A program made the position numbers and the translations under genes. From Alysiella sp. (GTDB taxonomy: Bacteria > Pseudomonadota > Gammaproteobacteria > Burkholderiales > Neisseriaceae): a DNA stretch of 39,967 bases. The DNA is taken from contig NZ_JAUNEC010000012.1 in assembly GCF_030525755.1 (NCBI RefSeq), positions 1 through 39,967 on the forward strand, in the 5' to 3' direction. The notes beneath the pieces were generated by a model. The model searched no databases and was not told the DNA's origin. It worked only from the letters and a program-made list of their open reading frames with translations. Positions within the stretch are counted from its first letter, which is position 1; each line of letters starts with the position of its first letter. Shown in pieces: positions 23,332 through 31,363 of the stretch.

Positions 23332-25494
23332 ATGAATGCACATGTTTCCCCCAATCAAGCAAATACCCATAAATATCTTGGACTGACCATTTTGGTGGTA
23401 TCGTTTTTGGTTTTAACCGTAACCATGTTGGTTACCAACTTTTTTGCCACACGATACTTCACCAAGCAAGCCCAAATTACCACGCTTGCCACGCAACAAG
23501 GTGTTGTGATTCAACAGATGTCCAAAAACCTAATGGACACCGATTTGGCAATACGCGCCCAAATTTACGCACTCAATACATCAGATCCCGCTACCCATTT
23601 GATTGCACTGGACACACTTTCACAAGACACTTTATACCGCATCAGCGAAATTAACAGCCTAAAAACCGAGTTTGAGCAGTCTTTGCAAACTTTTGAAAAA
23701 GGCGGCAAATTGCATGGTACAGAAATTCAGGCAGCCACAGGCAAAGCCGCCGACCACGTTCGCCGCATTCGCGAAATTTGGCAACCTTATTTGGGCTTGA
23801 TTGAGAATTTCATTGAAGATACCAGCAGCAAACAAATCAATCCCAAAACCAGTGCCTATTTGGTTGATTATACGAGACTTTATAACCAAACTCTGCTCAA
23901 AGAAACCCAAGCTCTTGCCGATATTCTGAACGCACGCACCCAATATCAAGCCAATATTTGGCGTACCATTCAACTGGTAGCGGTAGCATTGGCGTTTGTT
24001 TTGTTTGGCTGGATTATGTTTGGTACACTGCGCCAACTGACCAAAGGCGACAAATTAATTGCACGCGCCAATCAGGAAATGAGCGAAATCATGGCTTCGG
24101 TACGCGAAGGTTTGTTTTTGATTGACCGCCATTTCGTCATCGGCAATCAATATTCCACACACTTGGAAGAACTCATTGGCATCAATAATTTAGCAGGACG
24201 CAATTTTCTGGAAATTGCCGAAACACTGCTGCCTGAAAGCGAAATTGAAACCCTGCAAGTGTTTGTGGAACAGCTTTACAGCGAATGGGTGATGGAAGAC
24301 TTAATTGAAGATTTGAACCCATTACACCGCATCACCATCATCAACGACAACAATCAACCACGTTATTTGGATTTCCGCTTTTTCCGCGTGATGCACGACA
24401 ACAAAATTGAACGCGTACTGGTAAACGTGGTGGACAGCACCCAAGCGGTATTGTTGCAAGAGAGTTTGGAAGCGCAACAAGAACAAGAAAAACGCGAAAT
24501 GGAAATGCTCAATACCATTTTGAACACCGACCCTGCCATTTTGCATGGCTTCATTGAAACCACCAAGCAACGCTTAACCGAAGTGAACAACACGCTGAAA
24601 AAAGACGAAACCAGCCAAACCGAATTGCGCAATAAAGTGCATTTCATCGGTCGTGTCATACATGGCATCAAAGGCGAGTCTTCGGCACTTAAACTGCGCC
24701 GCATGGTAGAGATTTGCCACACATTAGAAGACACTTTGGTTTTTTTACGCAGTCAAAAACAATTAAGTGGTCAAGACTTTTTGGGCTTGGTGGTTTCGCT
24801 GGAAGACCTTTACCGTCTCAACGACATTTTGAGCAATTACAGCCAGCGTGTTAGCCCACACGTTGCCCCACATCATGAAGCGAATGCAACGCAATCCAAG
24901 CACCAACCCGTTTCAGGCAGCTCCTCGCTTTCGCCTGTTCACGCTCGCTTAACACATTTGCAAAAATTCGTACAAGACATCGCCCAGCGTGAACACAAAC
25001 AAGCCCGATTAAGCACAGAAGGTTTTGAACACGCCAATTTGAGTGAACAGCAATGGCAACAGGTGCAAGACATTTTGATGCAAATTCTGCGTAACGCTGT
25101 GGTGCACGGCATTGAAAAACCCGAAGTGCGCGAAACACGACAAAAATCCACTATAGGCTGCCTGAAAATCACGTTCAGCCAAGATGAAAACGGCTTCCAA
25201 ATCATCGCCCAAGACGATGGCAACGGCATTGATTTTGATTCAATCCGCCACAAAGCACAGCAATCAGGTCGCTATACCGAAGAACAAATCGCCCAATTCA
25301 GTCGCAATCAACTCTTAACCCTGATGATGAGCGATGGTTTCTCCACACTGAACCATGCATCAGAAGATGCAGGCAAAGGTATTGGTATGGGCATTATTAA
25401 AGAGACGGTACGCGATATGGGTGGTAAAATCAATATTGCCAGCGCATTCACTCAATACACGCGCTTTACCTTCTCTTTTCCCAAAAAAGCCTAA
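23332..25494 (+). CDS. Membrane-bound CheA-like histidine kinase without P5 domain
   Basis: A 720-residue sensor kinase. Two membrane helices (about residues 15-40 and 210-230) frame a mostly helical periplasmic domain of about 170 residues, which could meet the MglB-like lipoprotein. A PAS-like cytoplasmic region follows (about 245-370) and a coiled stretch (375-395). Then comes an HPt-type domain with RVIHGIKGES, where His444 is the expected phosphorylation site. The end is a CheA-type ATPase: N-box ILRNAVVHGIEKPEVRE (Asn588, His592), DDGNGID (628-634) and GKGIGMGIIKETVRDMGG (681-698). The protein ends there, so the CheW-like P5 domain of chemotaxis CheA is absent. It lies in an operon with a sugar-binding lipoprotein and a receiver. 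Confidence 0.87.
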   Translation: MNAHVSPNQANTHKYLGLTILVVSFLVLTVTMLVTNFFATRYFTKQAQITTLATQQGVVIQQMSKNLMDTDLAIRAQIYALNTSDPATHLIALDTLSQDTLYRISEINSLKTEFEQSLQTFEKGGKLHGTEIQAATGKAADHVRRIREIWQPYLGLIENFIEDTSSKQINPKTSAYLVDYTRLYNQTLLKETQALADILNARTQYQANIWRTIQLVAVALAFVLFGWIMFGTLRQLTKGDKLIARANQEMSEIMASVREGLFLIDRHFVIGNQYSTHLEELIGINNLAGRNFLEIAETLLPESEIETLQVFVEQLYSEWVMEDLIEDLNPLHRITIINDNNQPRYLDFRFFRVMHDNKIERVLVNVVDSTQAVLLQESLEAQQEQEKREMEMLNTILNTDPAILHGFIETTKQRLTEVNNTLKKDETSQTELRNKVHFIGRVIHGIKGESSALKLRRMVEICHTLEDTLVFLRSQKQLSGQDFLGLVVSLEDLYRLNDILSNYSQRVSPHVAPHHEANATQSKHQPVSGSSSLSPVHARLTHLQKFVQDIAQREHKQARLSTEGFEHANLSEQQWQQVQDILMQILRNAVVHGIEKPEVRETRQKSTIGCLKITFSQDENGFQIIAQDDGNGIDFDSIRHKAQQSGRYTEEQIAQFSRNQLLTLMMSDGFSTLNHASEDAGKGIGMGIIKETVRDMGGKINIASAFTQYTRFTFSFPKKA

Positions 25495-25551
25495 ATCACA
25501 ACAAATCAAGCTACCGCCTATAAGCGGCAGCCCAAGATTAAAGGAGATTTC

Positions 25552-25938
25552 ATGTACCAACTCATGATAGTAGATGATTCCAATGTCATCAGAAACCGCA
25601 TTGAACGCAGCAGCAAGCAAATCCAAATGCAAGTTGCCGCCACCGCTGCCAACGGTGAAGATGCCATTGAACTGTATCAAAAACACCGCCCACACTTTGT
25701 TACAATGGATTTAACCATGCCTTTAATGGACGGTTTAGAGTGCATACAAAAACTCAAAGCCATAGACCCAAATGTAAATATTTTGGTGGTTTCCGCCATT
25801 TCCGACCGCAAAACAGGTTTACGAGCCCTACAATATGGCGCACGCGGCTTCATCTACAAACCGTTTACCGATGACCAACTGATAAGTGCATTGTGCAAAT
25901 TGGCAGAACACTACCGCCAACATCATAAACCTGCTTAA
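25552..25938 (+). CDS. Single-domain CheY-like response regulator
   Basis: A 128-residue receiver domain with no output domain. The acidic pair is in MIVDDSN (Asp8, Asp9), the phosphorylation site is the Asp of VTMDLTMPLMDG near residue 53, a Ser follows in VVSAISDR, and the conserved Lys is in GFIYKPF. All key residues are present, so it should accept phosphate from the kinase encoded 57 bases upstream. A receiver alone must act by binding another protein, as CheY does, or pass phosphate on. An AAAGGAGA ribosome site precedes the start, and a good terminator follows at 25984-26009. Confidence 0.95.
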   Translation: MYQLMIVDDSNVIRNRIERSSKQIQMQVAATAANGEDAIELYQKHRPHFVTMDLTMPLMDGLECIQKLKAIDPNVNILVVSAISDRKTGLRALQYGARGFIYKPFTDDQLISALCKLAEHYRQHHKPA

Positions 25939-25983
25939 ACATCATGGAAACCTTTACAAGACTCATTTTAATACAGACAACAA

Positions 25984-26009
25984 GGGCGGATTTCATATCC
26001 GCCCTTTTT
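25984..26009 (+). terminator. Intrinsic terminator of the sensory operon
   Basis: GGGCGGAT (25984-25991) pairs with ATCCGCCC (25997-26004) around a five-base loop, followed by TTTTT. It stands 45 bases past the receiver gene and shares its GATTTCATATC core with the hairpin at 12510-12532. Confidence 0.88.
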
Positions 26010-26019
26010 GCAATGTTGT

Positions 26020-26124
26020 TATAGTCGTAGAAGTGAAAAAGCAATACAAGGCGACAACGACCGCCGTATACAAGTAGTAATTAAGAACATTGGCAACGCT
26101 GTACTATTTGTATTTGAAAAAACT
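26020..26124. repeat. Correia-like miniature element, mixed ends
   Basis: Left end TATAGTCGTAGAAGTGAAAA is of the second type, right end TTTGTATTTGAAAAAACTA of the first type. The interior GCAATACAAGGCGACAACGA then CCGCCGTATAC and GGCAACGCTGTAC is very close to the Correia core. It links the two end types into one family. It lies between the sensory operon and rsfS. Confidence 0.7.
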
Positions 26125-26233
26125 AATAAGTTGTTTGAAATTGACACTCATCTTTCAAAACCCAAATCAAGCTCAAACAACTAAAAACAGTTATAATTAC
26201 CCACTTTACATTTTTCACTCAAACATCAATACC

Positions 26234-26623
26234 ATGACTGAACAACAAACTGATATTGAAAAAATGCTTGCCATTGCCGTAAACGCTTTGGAAGACATCA
26301 AAGCCAAAGACATCATCGTTTTGGACACCAGCAACAAAACCCCTTTATTCGCCCGCATGATTATTGCCAGCGGCGATTCCACACGCCAAGTTAAGGCATT
26401 GGCAAATAATGTACGCGTGGCTTTGAAAGAGGCAGGCTTCCCTATTCTTGGCAGCGAAGGTCAAGACAGCGGTGAATGGGCATTGGTGGACGCTGATGAT
26501 TTATTGGTACACGTTATGCTGCCTGCTGTACGCGACTTTTATGACATTGAAGCCTTGTGGGGTGGCGAAAAACCGTCTTTTCACGCAGGTTCAAACAAAC
26601 CTTGGCACGCCGCCGATAATTGA
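26234..26623 (+). CDS. rsfS: Ribosomal silencing factor RsfS
   Basis: RsfS binds L14 on the large subunit and blocks subunit joining when nutrients are short. The 129-residue protein matches in length and blocks: ALEDIKAKDIIVLDTSNKTP, MIIASGDSTRQVKALANNV and DSGEWALVDADDLLVHVMLP. The start at 26234 (MTEQQTDIEK) matches the family length; the open frame reaches back to 26090 only by reading through the repeat element. A TPR gene follows 30 bases on. Confidence 0.94.
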   Translation: MTEQQTDIEKMLAIAVNALEDIKAKDIIVLDTSNKTPLFARMIIASGDSTRQVKALANNVRVALKEAGFPILGSEGQDSGEWALVDADDLLVHVMLPAVRDFYDIEALWGGEKPSFHAGSNKPWHAADN

Positions 26624-26653
26624 TTGACTTTACCTTTCAGGCAGCCTGAAACC

Positions 26654-27583
26654 ATGTCCGCCCAACAAATACAGCATCACATTGCCGAATTGATACAAGC
26701 CACACAACTGTCTGTTGCCAAACCGCTTTTACAAACCTTACACCACAAAACCGAAACCCAATACGGCACACAAAGTGATGAACATTTACAAACCCTATTG
26801 TTGATTGCTTGTTGGCACACTGCTGCAGGCGAATACGAAGCCGCCAAGCCTTTATTGCAAAGGCTTGCCGAATACCCACACTTGACCGATGCCAAAATTG
26901 CTTTGGCAAAACTGTATCGTGAATGTGGTGCATACCCAAACGCACAAACCCTGTTACAAGAGCTTTTGCCCAAGCTGCCTGAAAACAGCATTCAATATGC
27001 CCAAGCACAAAATGAAATGGGTTTGGTCTTACTCGGTTTAGAACACCCTAATCAGGCTTTAACACAATTTGAACACGCTGCCGCCCTGTTTCAACAACTT
27101 TGTGGTGAACACCATCTGCACACCGTACGCGCTTTTCGTAATGTAGCAACGGTTTACCGCATTCAAAGACACCACAAAGAAGCCCTATCGGTACTCAATA
27201 GCCTGTTATCCATTAGTGAAAACCTCTACCCCCATTCTCACCCAGAAACCGCCGAAATTTTGGCAGAAATCGCTCAACTTCACGATGAATGCGGCGAACA
27301 CGCACTGTCTACCCCTTTGTATCAACGTGCCATTGCCATTTTGTCGCAAACTTTGGGCGAACAACACCCTTTATTCGCTCGCCTATTGTGTCGCCACGCC
27401 ATTCATTTTATGCAGCAAAGGCTGCCTGAAAAAGCCCTGCCTTTATTGCATCAAGCAGCGGTGATTTACCTGAATGTATTTGATGAAACCCACCCCGCCG
27501 TACAAAATTTATTGCGTTTTATTGTGATAATGCAGCTGATGTCGGACGGATTTTTCCCCGATGTAGATACGGTCATTCAATAG
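26654..27583 (+). CDS. Tetratricopeptide repeat protein
   Basis: A 309-residue protein without signal or membrane helix, made of paired helices with the TPR spacing of Gly/Ala and Tyr/Pro residues. Clear units are QYAQAQNEMGLVLLGLEHPN, RAFRNVATVYRIQRHHKEAL and ETAEILAEIAQLHDECGEHA. The unit style (N-E-M-G-L-V-L, H-P-E-T) is that of kinesin-light-chain-like TPRs, which hold partner proteins. No partner or catalytic domain can be named. The start at 26654 follows an uptake sequence; an in-frame TTG at 26624 is possible but less likely. It may be cotranscribed with rsfS and dgt. Confidence 0.8.
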   Translation: MSAQQIQHHIAELIQATQLSVAKPLLQTLHHKTETQYGTQSDEHLQTLLLIACWHTAAGEYEAAKPLLQRLAEYPHLTDAKIALAKLYRECGAYPNAQTLLQELLPKLPENSIQYAQAQNEMGLVLLGLEHPNQALTQFEHAAALFQQLCGEHHLHTVRAFRNVATVYRIQRHHKEALSVLNSLLSISENLYPHSHPETAEILAEIAQLHDECGEHALSTPLYQRAIAILSQTLGEQHPLFARLLCRHAIHFMQQRLPEKALPLLHQAAVIYLNVFDETHPAVQNLLRFIVIMQLMSDGFFPDVDTVIQ

Positions 27584-27631
27584 TTTTCAGGCAGCCTAAA
27601 CTTTTGTGTCATTCATTTTTAAGGAAGCACC

Positions 27632-28984
27632 ATGCCCATTATGAATTGGTCGCAACTGATGTCCACCGTTCGTTTTCGTCCCAATGAAAACGGTGAAATT
27701 CAAATGCCCACACCCAAAGCTGATAAACAAACTGACCCATTTCGCAGCGATTTTCATGTGGATTACGACCGCCTTGTGTTTTCCAATGCCTTTCGGCGAT
27801 TAGGACGCAAAACCCAAGTTCACCCACTCGCCCGCAATGACCATACCCATAATCGCTTAACCCACAGCGTAGAAGTATCTAGTGTGGGACGCAGTTTAGG
27901 CAATAAAGTGGGCGGTATGCTCGCCATCAATGGCAAACTACCTGAACACATCAGCCCTGCTGATTTAGGCATGGTAGTACAAGTAGCATGTTTGGCGCAC
28001 GATTTAGGCAACCCACCTTTCGGACACACAGGCGAAGATGCCTTGCGTACATGGTTCAGGCAGCCTGAACACGCCGTGTATTTAACATCATTAAACGAAG
28101 CCCAACGCAATGATGTACAAACCTATGAAGGCAACGCCCACAGTTTGCGCCAAGTGGTTAATTTGAAAATGTACCGCCATCGTGGTGGTATGCGTTTAAC
28201 CGCCGCTTCCATTGGTGCCTTACTCAAATACCCATGGACAAGCACCCATCCAAATGGACGCACCAAATTCAATGTTTACCAAACTGAATTACCCTATTTG
28301 CGTCATGTTGCCGCAGAATTGGGGTTGCCTGAAATCGCACCCAACACTTGGGCGCGTCACCCACTTTCCTATTTAATGGAAGCCGCAGACGACATTTGTT
28401 ACGCATTGATGGATTTAGAAGATGCCATAGACTTGGGTTTATTGGACTACCGCGAAGTGGAAAACATCATGTCGCACTTGGTCAGCACAGAAATCACATG
28501 GCAAGCACACAATACCCAAGAACGTACCGCCATGATGCGTGGTTTGGCAATTGGTCGCGCCATAGACGATGTTGCCCAAACATTTATGCGCCATCACAAT
28601 GATTTGCTAGACGGGCAATTCAAAGGCAAAGACCTGCTGGACTTATGCAGCGAAGACGTACAAACCACGCTTGCCGAAGCCAAAAAACTGGCACGCGAAC
28701 GCATTTACCGCCACCGAAGCAAACTGATACACGAATTAGCAGCTTTCCCTTGTTTGGCTTCCATGCTCAATTTGCTTGTACCCGCTGCCCACGCTTTTTT
28801 AAGTGGTCAAAATGTCAGCACACAACAATCGCTGGCTTTGGATTTACTGGACAGCAACCCAATTTTGCCAAGTGACAGTTTGTATCAAGCCTACATGAAA
28901 ATTTTGGATTACATTGGTGGCATGACCGACAACTACGCCGCCCAAACTGCGCGTGAATTATCGGGTGTGGGCATGGTGTCGTAA
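27632..28984 (+). CDS. dgt: Deoxyguanosinetriphosphate triphosphohydrolase-like protein
   Basis: An HD-domain enzyme that splits dNTPs into deoxynucleoside and triphosphate, controlling nucleotide pools. The 450-residue protein has the metal ligands in RLTHSVEVSSVGRSLG (His78) and CLAHDLGNPPFGHTGE (His123, Asp124), and the opening block FHVDYDRLVFSNAFRRLGRK. A further DDICYALMDLEDAIDLGLL segment supplies the last ligand. Length fits the type-1 dGTPase-like group, whose substrate range is wider than dGTP in many bacteria. AAGGAAG lies just before the ATG at 27632. Confidence 0.93.
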   Translation: MPIMNWSQLMSTVRFRPNENGEIQMPTPKADKQTDPFRSDFHVDYDRLVFSNAFRRLGRKTQVHPLARNDHTHNRLTHSVEVSSVGRSLGNKVGGMLAINGKLPEHISPADLGMVVQVACLAHDLGNPPFGHTGEDALRTWFRQPEHAVYLTSLNEAQRNDVQTYEGNAHSLRQVVNLKMYRHRGGMRLTAASIGALLKYPWTSTHPNGRTKFNVYQTELPYLRHVAAELGLPEIAPNTWARHPLSYLMEAADDICYALMDLEDAIDLGLLDYREVENIMSHLVSTEITWQAHNTQERTAMMRGLAIGRAIDDVAQTFMRHHNDLLDGQFKGKDLLDLCSEDVQTTLAEAKKLARERIYRHRSKLIHELAAFPCLASMLNLLVPAAHAFLSGQNVSTQQSLALDLLDSNPILPSDSLYQAYMKILDYIGGMTDNYAAQTARELSGVGMVS

Positions 28985-29099
28985 GCACAGATTTCCTATC
29001 TGACCTTTTCCAATTTATTGATAAATTTATTGATAGAAATAAAACTTTTTATGGTCGTGGGGTGAGTGCTTGCACCCACTATTTCACAAAAATGTAAAT

Positions 29100-29136
29100 G
29101 CTGCCTGAAACCCAAATAAGTTTTCAGGCAGCCTTT
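29100..29136. terminator. Hairpin of paired uptake sequences between convergent genes
   Basis: GCTGCCTGAAA (29100-29110) and TTTCAGGCAGC (29122-29132) pair around an 11-base loop, followed by CTTTT. It lies between dgt (plus) and the amino-acid-binding protein gene (minus). A further small hairpin, GGGTG/CACCC, stands near 29060-29079. Confidence 0.65.
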
Positions 29137-29164
29137 TATCACGCCACAATATCATCAAAACGAA

Positions 29165-30016
29165 TTATTGAACTTCACCAAACCACTTTTTCAACAATTG
29201 CTCGTATGTACCATTGGCTTTTACCGCCGCAAAACCCTCATTGATTTTTTCTACCAATTCAGTATTGCCTTTTTTCACCGCAAAAGCAATATTCTTCGGC
29301 TCATCGCCCAAATCAATCAAACGGGTTTTGATGCTCGCATTTTTGGTTTGATAATACTGCAAAATGCGTCTATCGCCCAAAGTACCATCTGCTTTACCTT
29401 TATACATTTCACTTAAAGATAGATAGTAACTATCTGCCATAACAGCATTTTTATCTGAACCCGTTAATTCTGTAATTGTATCGATACCTGTTTTACTACC
29501 AACATTAATGGCAATTTTTTTGCCTTTAAAATCTGCTGGCGATTGTAAACCATCATTTTCAGGCTTATCCAATACCTTAATTGCACGAGAAAAATTCATA
29601 TATGGTTTACTAAAATCCATTTTTTCTTGACGCTCTGGCGATACAGATAAAGTGCTTGCCCAAATGGAAAATTGCCCATTATTTAAAGTTGGCACCACTT
29701 CACCGCGTTTGGCATCAATAAAATCAACATTGAATTTGGCTTCTTTGGCAATGGCTTGCAACAACTCCACCTCAAATCCCGTTGGCAAACCGCGCTCATC
29801 TTTAAACGCGAAAGGTTCGTAACTGAGTTCCGAACCCACCAAATAAGTGGGATAATCGGGATTGCTTTTTTGAGTTTGATTTTCGGCAACAGAAGCCATT
29901 TGAGTTTGAGACGCTACAACAGGTGCTTTATTTTGCGTGTTTGATTCAGAACACGCCCCTAACATAAAACCAGTAAACAAAAAAATACTGGCTTTCAGAT
30001 ATTGATTGAAATTCAT
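29165..30016 (-). CDS. Amino-acid ABC transporter substrate-binding lipoprotein (SBP family 3)
   Basis: A 283-residue lipoprotein with lipobox LGAC (Cys22) and a Ser/Thr/Gln/Asn-rich linker. The mature domain is a family 3 solute-binding protein: YEPFAFKDERGLPTGFEVEL, the IWASTLSVSPERQEKMDFSK binding motif, and KIAINVGSKTGIDTI. It should bind a polar amino acid or related compound outside the inner membrane. Neither the permease nor the ATPase lies in the window, so it is an orphan gene; it may work with a transporter encoded elsewhere. The substrate cannot be fixed from sequence. Confidence 0.88.
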   Translation of the reverse strand: MNFNQYLKASIFLFTGFMLGACSESNTQNKAPVVASQTQMASVAENQTQKSNPDYPTYLVGSELSYEPFAFKDERGLPTGFEVELLQAIAKEAKFNVDFIDAKRGEVVPTLNNGQFSIWASTLSVSPERQEKMDFSKPYMNFSRAIKVLDKPENDGLQSPADFKGKKIAINVGSKTGIDTITELTGSDKNAVMADSYYLSLSEMYKGKADGTLGDRRILQYYQTKNASIKTRLIDLGDEPKNIAFAVKKGNTELVEKINEGFAAVKANGTYEQLLKKWFGEVQ

Positions 30017-30081
30017 TTAATTCAAAACCTTTGAAGTTAAAAAAACTTTATATAGTAAATCAAATACAAAATGGGACACTA

Positions 30082-30151
30082 TGTAGGGTGCAATTTGTTG
30101 AACCAAATCCATGTTTTATTAGGAAAATGGTGCAACAAGTTGTACCCTACA
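30082..30151. repeat. Long inverted repeat with TGTAGGGT ends
   Basis: Arms of 24 bases, 30082-30105 and 30128-30151, are inverted copies with three mismatches, around a 22-base loop. The ends read TGTAGGGT and ACCCTACA. It has no gene and looks like a palindromic intergenic repeat. Between the SBP gene and rpiA, the 588-base gap 30017-30604 also holds a Correia-like copy and an uptake-sequence hairpin; no gene was recognised in it. Confidence 0.65.
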
Positions 30152-30338
30152 CCTATCCTATTTTTAAGTGAATTAACTATATCATTTCTTAAATCAAAAT
30201 AGCAAGAAATTAGTGTAAACTCGGGATAATAAAAAATAACCATTTGTTTTAAATATTTATTGTAGATACCATCTACGCCAGTCATTTATTTTCAGGGTAT
30301 ATTCAAGATTATTATTCTGGGTTTACGTTAAATAAAAA

Positions 30339-30433
30339 TACAGCTGTTTAATACAATATTGCCAACGCCCTTTTATGTATTACTTCTAAACAGTCGTCGC
30401 TGTCGCCTTGTTTATGTTGATTTTAAACGACCA
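30339..30433. repeat. Correia-like miniature element, reverse orientation
   Basis: Begins ATACAGCTGTTTAATACAAT and ends GATTTTAAACGACCAT, the complement of the ATGGTCGTTT end. The interior holds GCCAACGCCC, TGTATTACTT and GTCGCTGTCGCCTTGT, the reverse reading of the AAGGCGACA core. More diverged than the other copies. Confidence 0.6.
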
Positions 30434-30552
30434 TTATTTTCTGGATAAAACGCCCATTCTGACCTAAAATCCCAACAAATGCAGTAAAACACCAATGTGA
30501 TTTTCAAATGGTTTATCTAAATTAAACCCTGTTTTTACCATTTCTTTCTCAT

Positions 30553-30579
30553 GGCTGCCTGAAAGGGTTTCAGGCAGCC
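30553..30579. repeat. Uptake-sequence hairpin in the rpiA leader
   Basis: GGCTGCCTGAAA (30553-30564) and TTTCAGGCAGCC (30568-30579) pair perfectly with a three-base loop, ending 25 bases before the rpiA start and just ahead of its ribosome site. In the mRNA it could shield or stabilise the 5' end. Confidence 0.6.
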
Positions 30580-30604
30580 TACAACAAGGAAAAAGGAAAA
30601 TTTG

Positions 30605-31270
30605 ATGACTCAAAATGAACTCAAACGTATGGCAGCAGAAAAAGCCGTTGAATTTGTCCCCGAAAACGAATACATCGGTATTGGCACAGGCAGTACTGTG
30701 AATTTTTTTGTTGAAGCACTGGGCAAGAGCGACAAACGCATCAAAGGCGCGGTGGCAACTTCACAAAAAACCGCCGAATTGATGGCACAATACGGTATTC
30801 CTGAAATTTCTGCCAATGAAGTGTCTCGTCTCGCAGTTTACATTGATGGTGCGGACGAAATTAATCACACTTTACAAATGATTAAGGGCGGCGGTGGCGC
30901 ACACGTTCCCGAAAAAATCATCGCGGCTTTATCGGAAAAATTCATTTGTATTGCCGATGAAAGCAAATATGTAAGTCGTTTGGGCAAGTTCCCTTTGCCT
31001 GTGGAAGTTTTACCTATGGCACGTTCTATGGTGGCACGCGAAATTGTGCGTATGGGTGGGCAACCTGAATTGCGCATTGGCTACAAATCTTTGCATGGCA
31101 ATGAAATTTTGGACGTTTTGGGTTTGGATTTGTCGCAACCTTTAACAGTGGAACACCAACTTAATGCCATTACGGGTTTGGTGGACAATGGTTTATTTAC
31201 CCAACACCCTGCTGATTTGCTGATTTTGGCACGCAAAAATGGTATTGAATTAATTAAACCCCATGTTTAA
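30605..31270 (+). CDS. rpiA: Ribose-5-phosphate isomerase A
   Basis: Interconverts ribose 5-phosphate and ribulose 5-phosphate in the pentose phosphate pathway. The 221-residue protein has the phosphate-binding GIGTGSTVNFFVEALG (about residues 26-41), the active-site DGADEIN (about 84-90), and KGGGGAHVPEKIIAALSEKF. Length matches RpiA. The ATG at 30605 is chosen over the TTG directly before it; an AAGGAAAAAGGAAAA ribosome site stands upstream. It is a single gene, closed by a bidirectional terminator shared with laz. Confidence 0.97.
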   Translation: MTQNELKRMAAEKAVEFVPENEYIGIGTGSTVNFFVEALGKSDKRIKGAVATSQKTAELMAQYGIPEISANEVSRLAVYIDGADEINHTLQMIKGGGGAHVPEKIIAALSEKFICIADESKYVSRLGKFPLPVEVLPMARSMVAREIVRMGGQPELRIGYKSLHGNEILDVLGLDLSQPLTVEHQLNAITGLVDNGLFTQHPADLLILARKNGIELIKPHV

Positions 31271-31317
31271 AGCTGCTTTTCAATACACGACAAAAAACTC
31301 AAGCTGCCTAAAAAAAC

Positions 31318-31346
31318 GGACACGACATAAAGCGTGTCCATTTTTT
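31318..31346. terminator. Bidirectional terminator between rpiA and laz
   Basis: GGACACG (31318-31324) pairs with CGTGTCC (31333-31339) around an eight-base loop. It has A-run before and T-run after (TTTTTT at 31341-31346), so it can end transcription from both sides. Confidence 0.88.
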
Positions 31347-31363
31347 AAGCAATCAAATTGCTG

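Noticed and set aside
26090..26233. Longer N-terminus for rsfS
   Set aside because: The extra 48 residues come from the Correia-like element and AT-rich leader; RsfS proteins are about 105-130 residues long.
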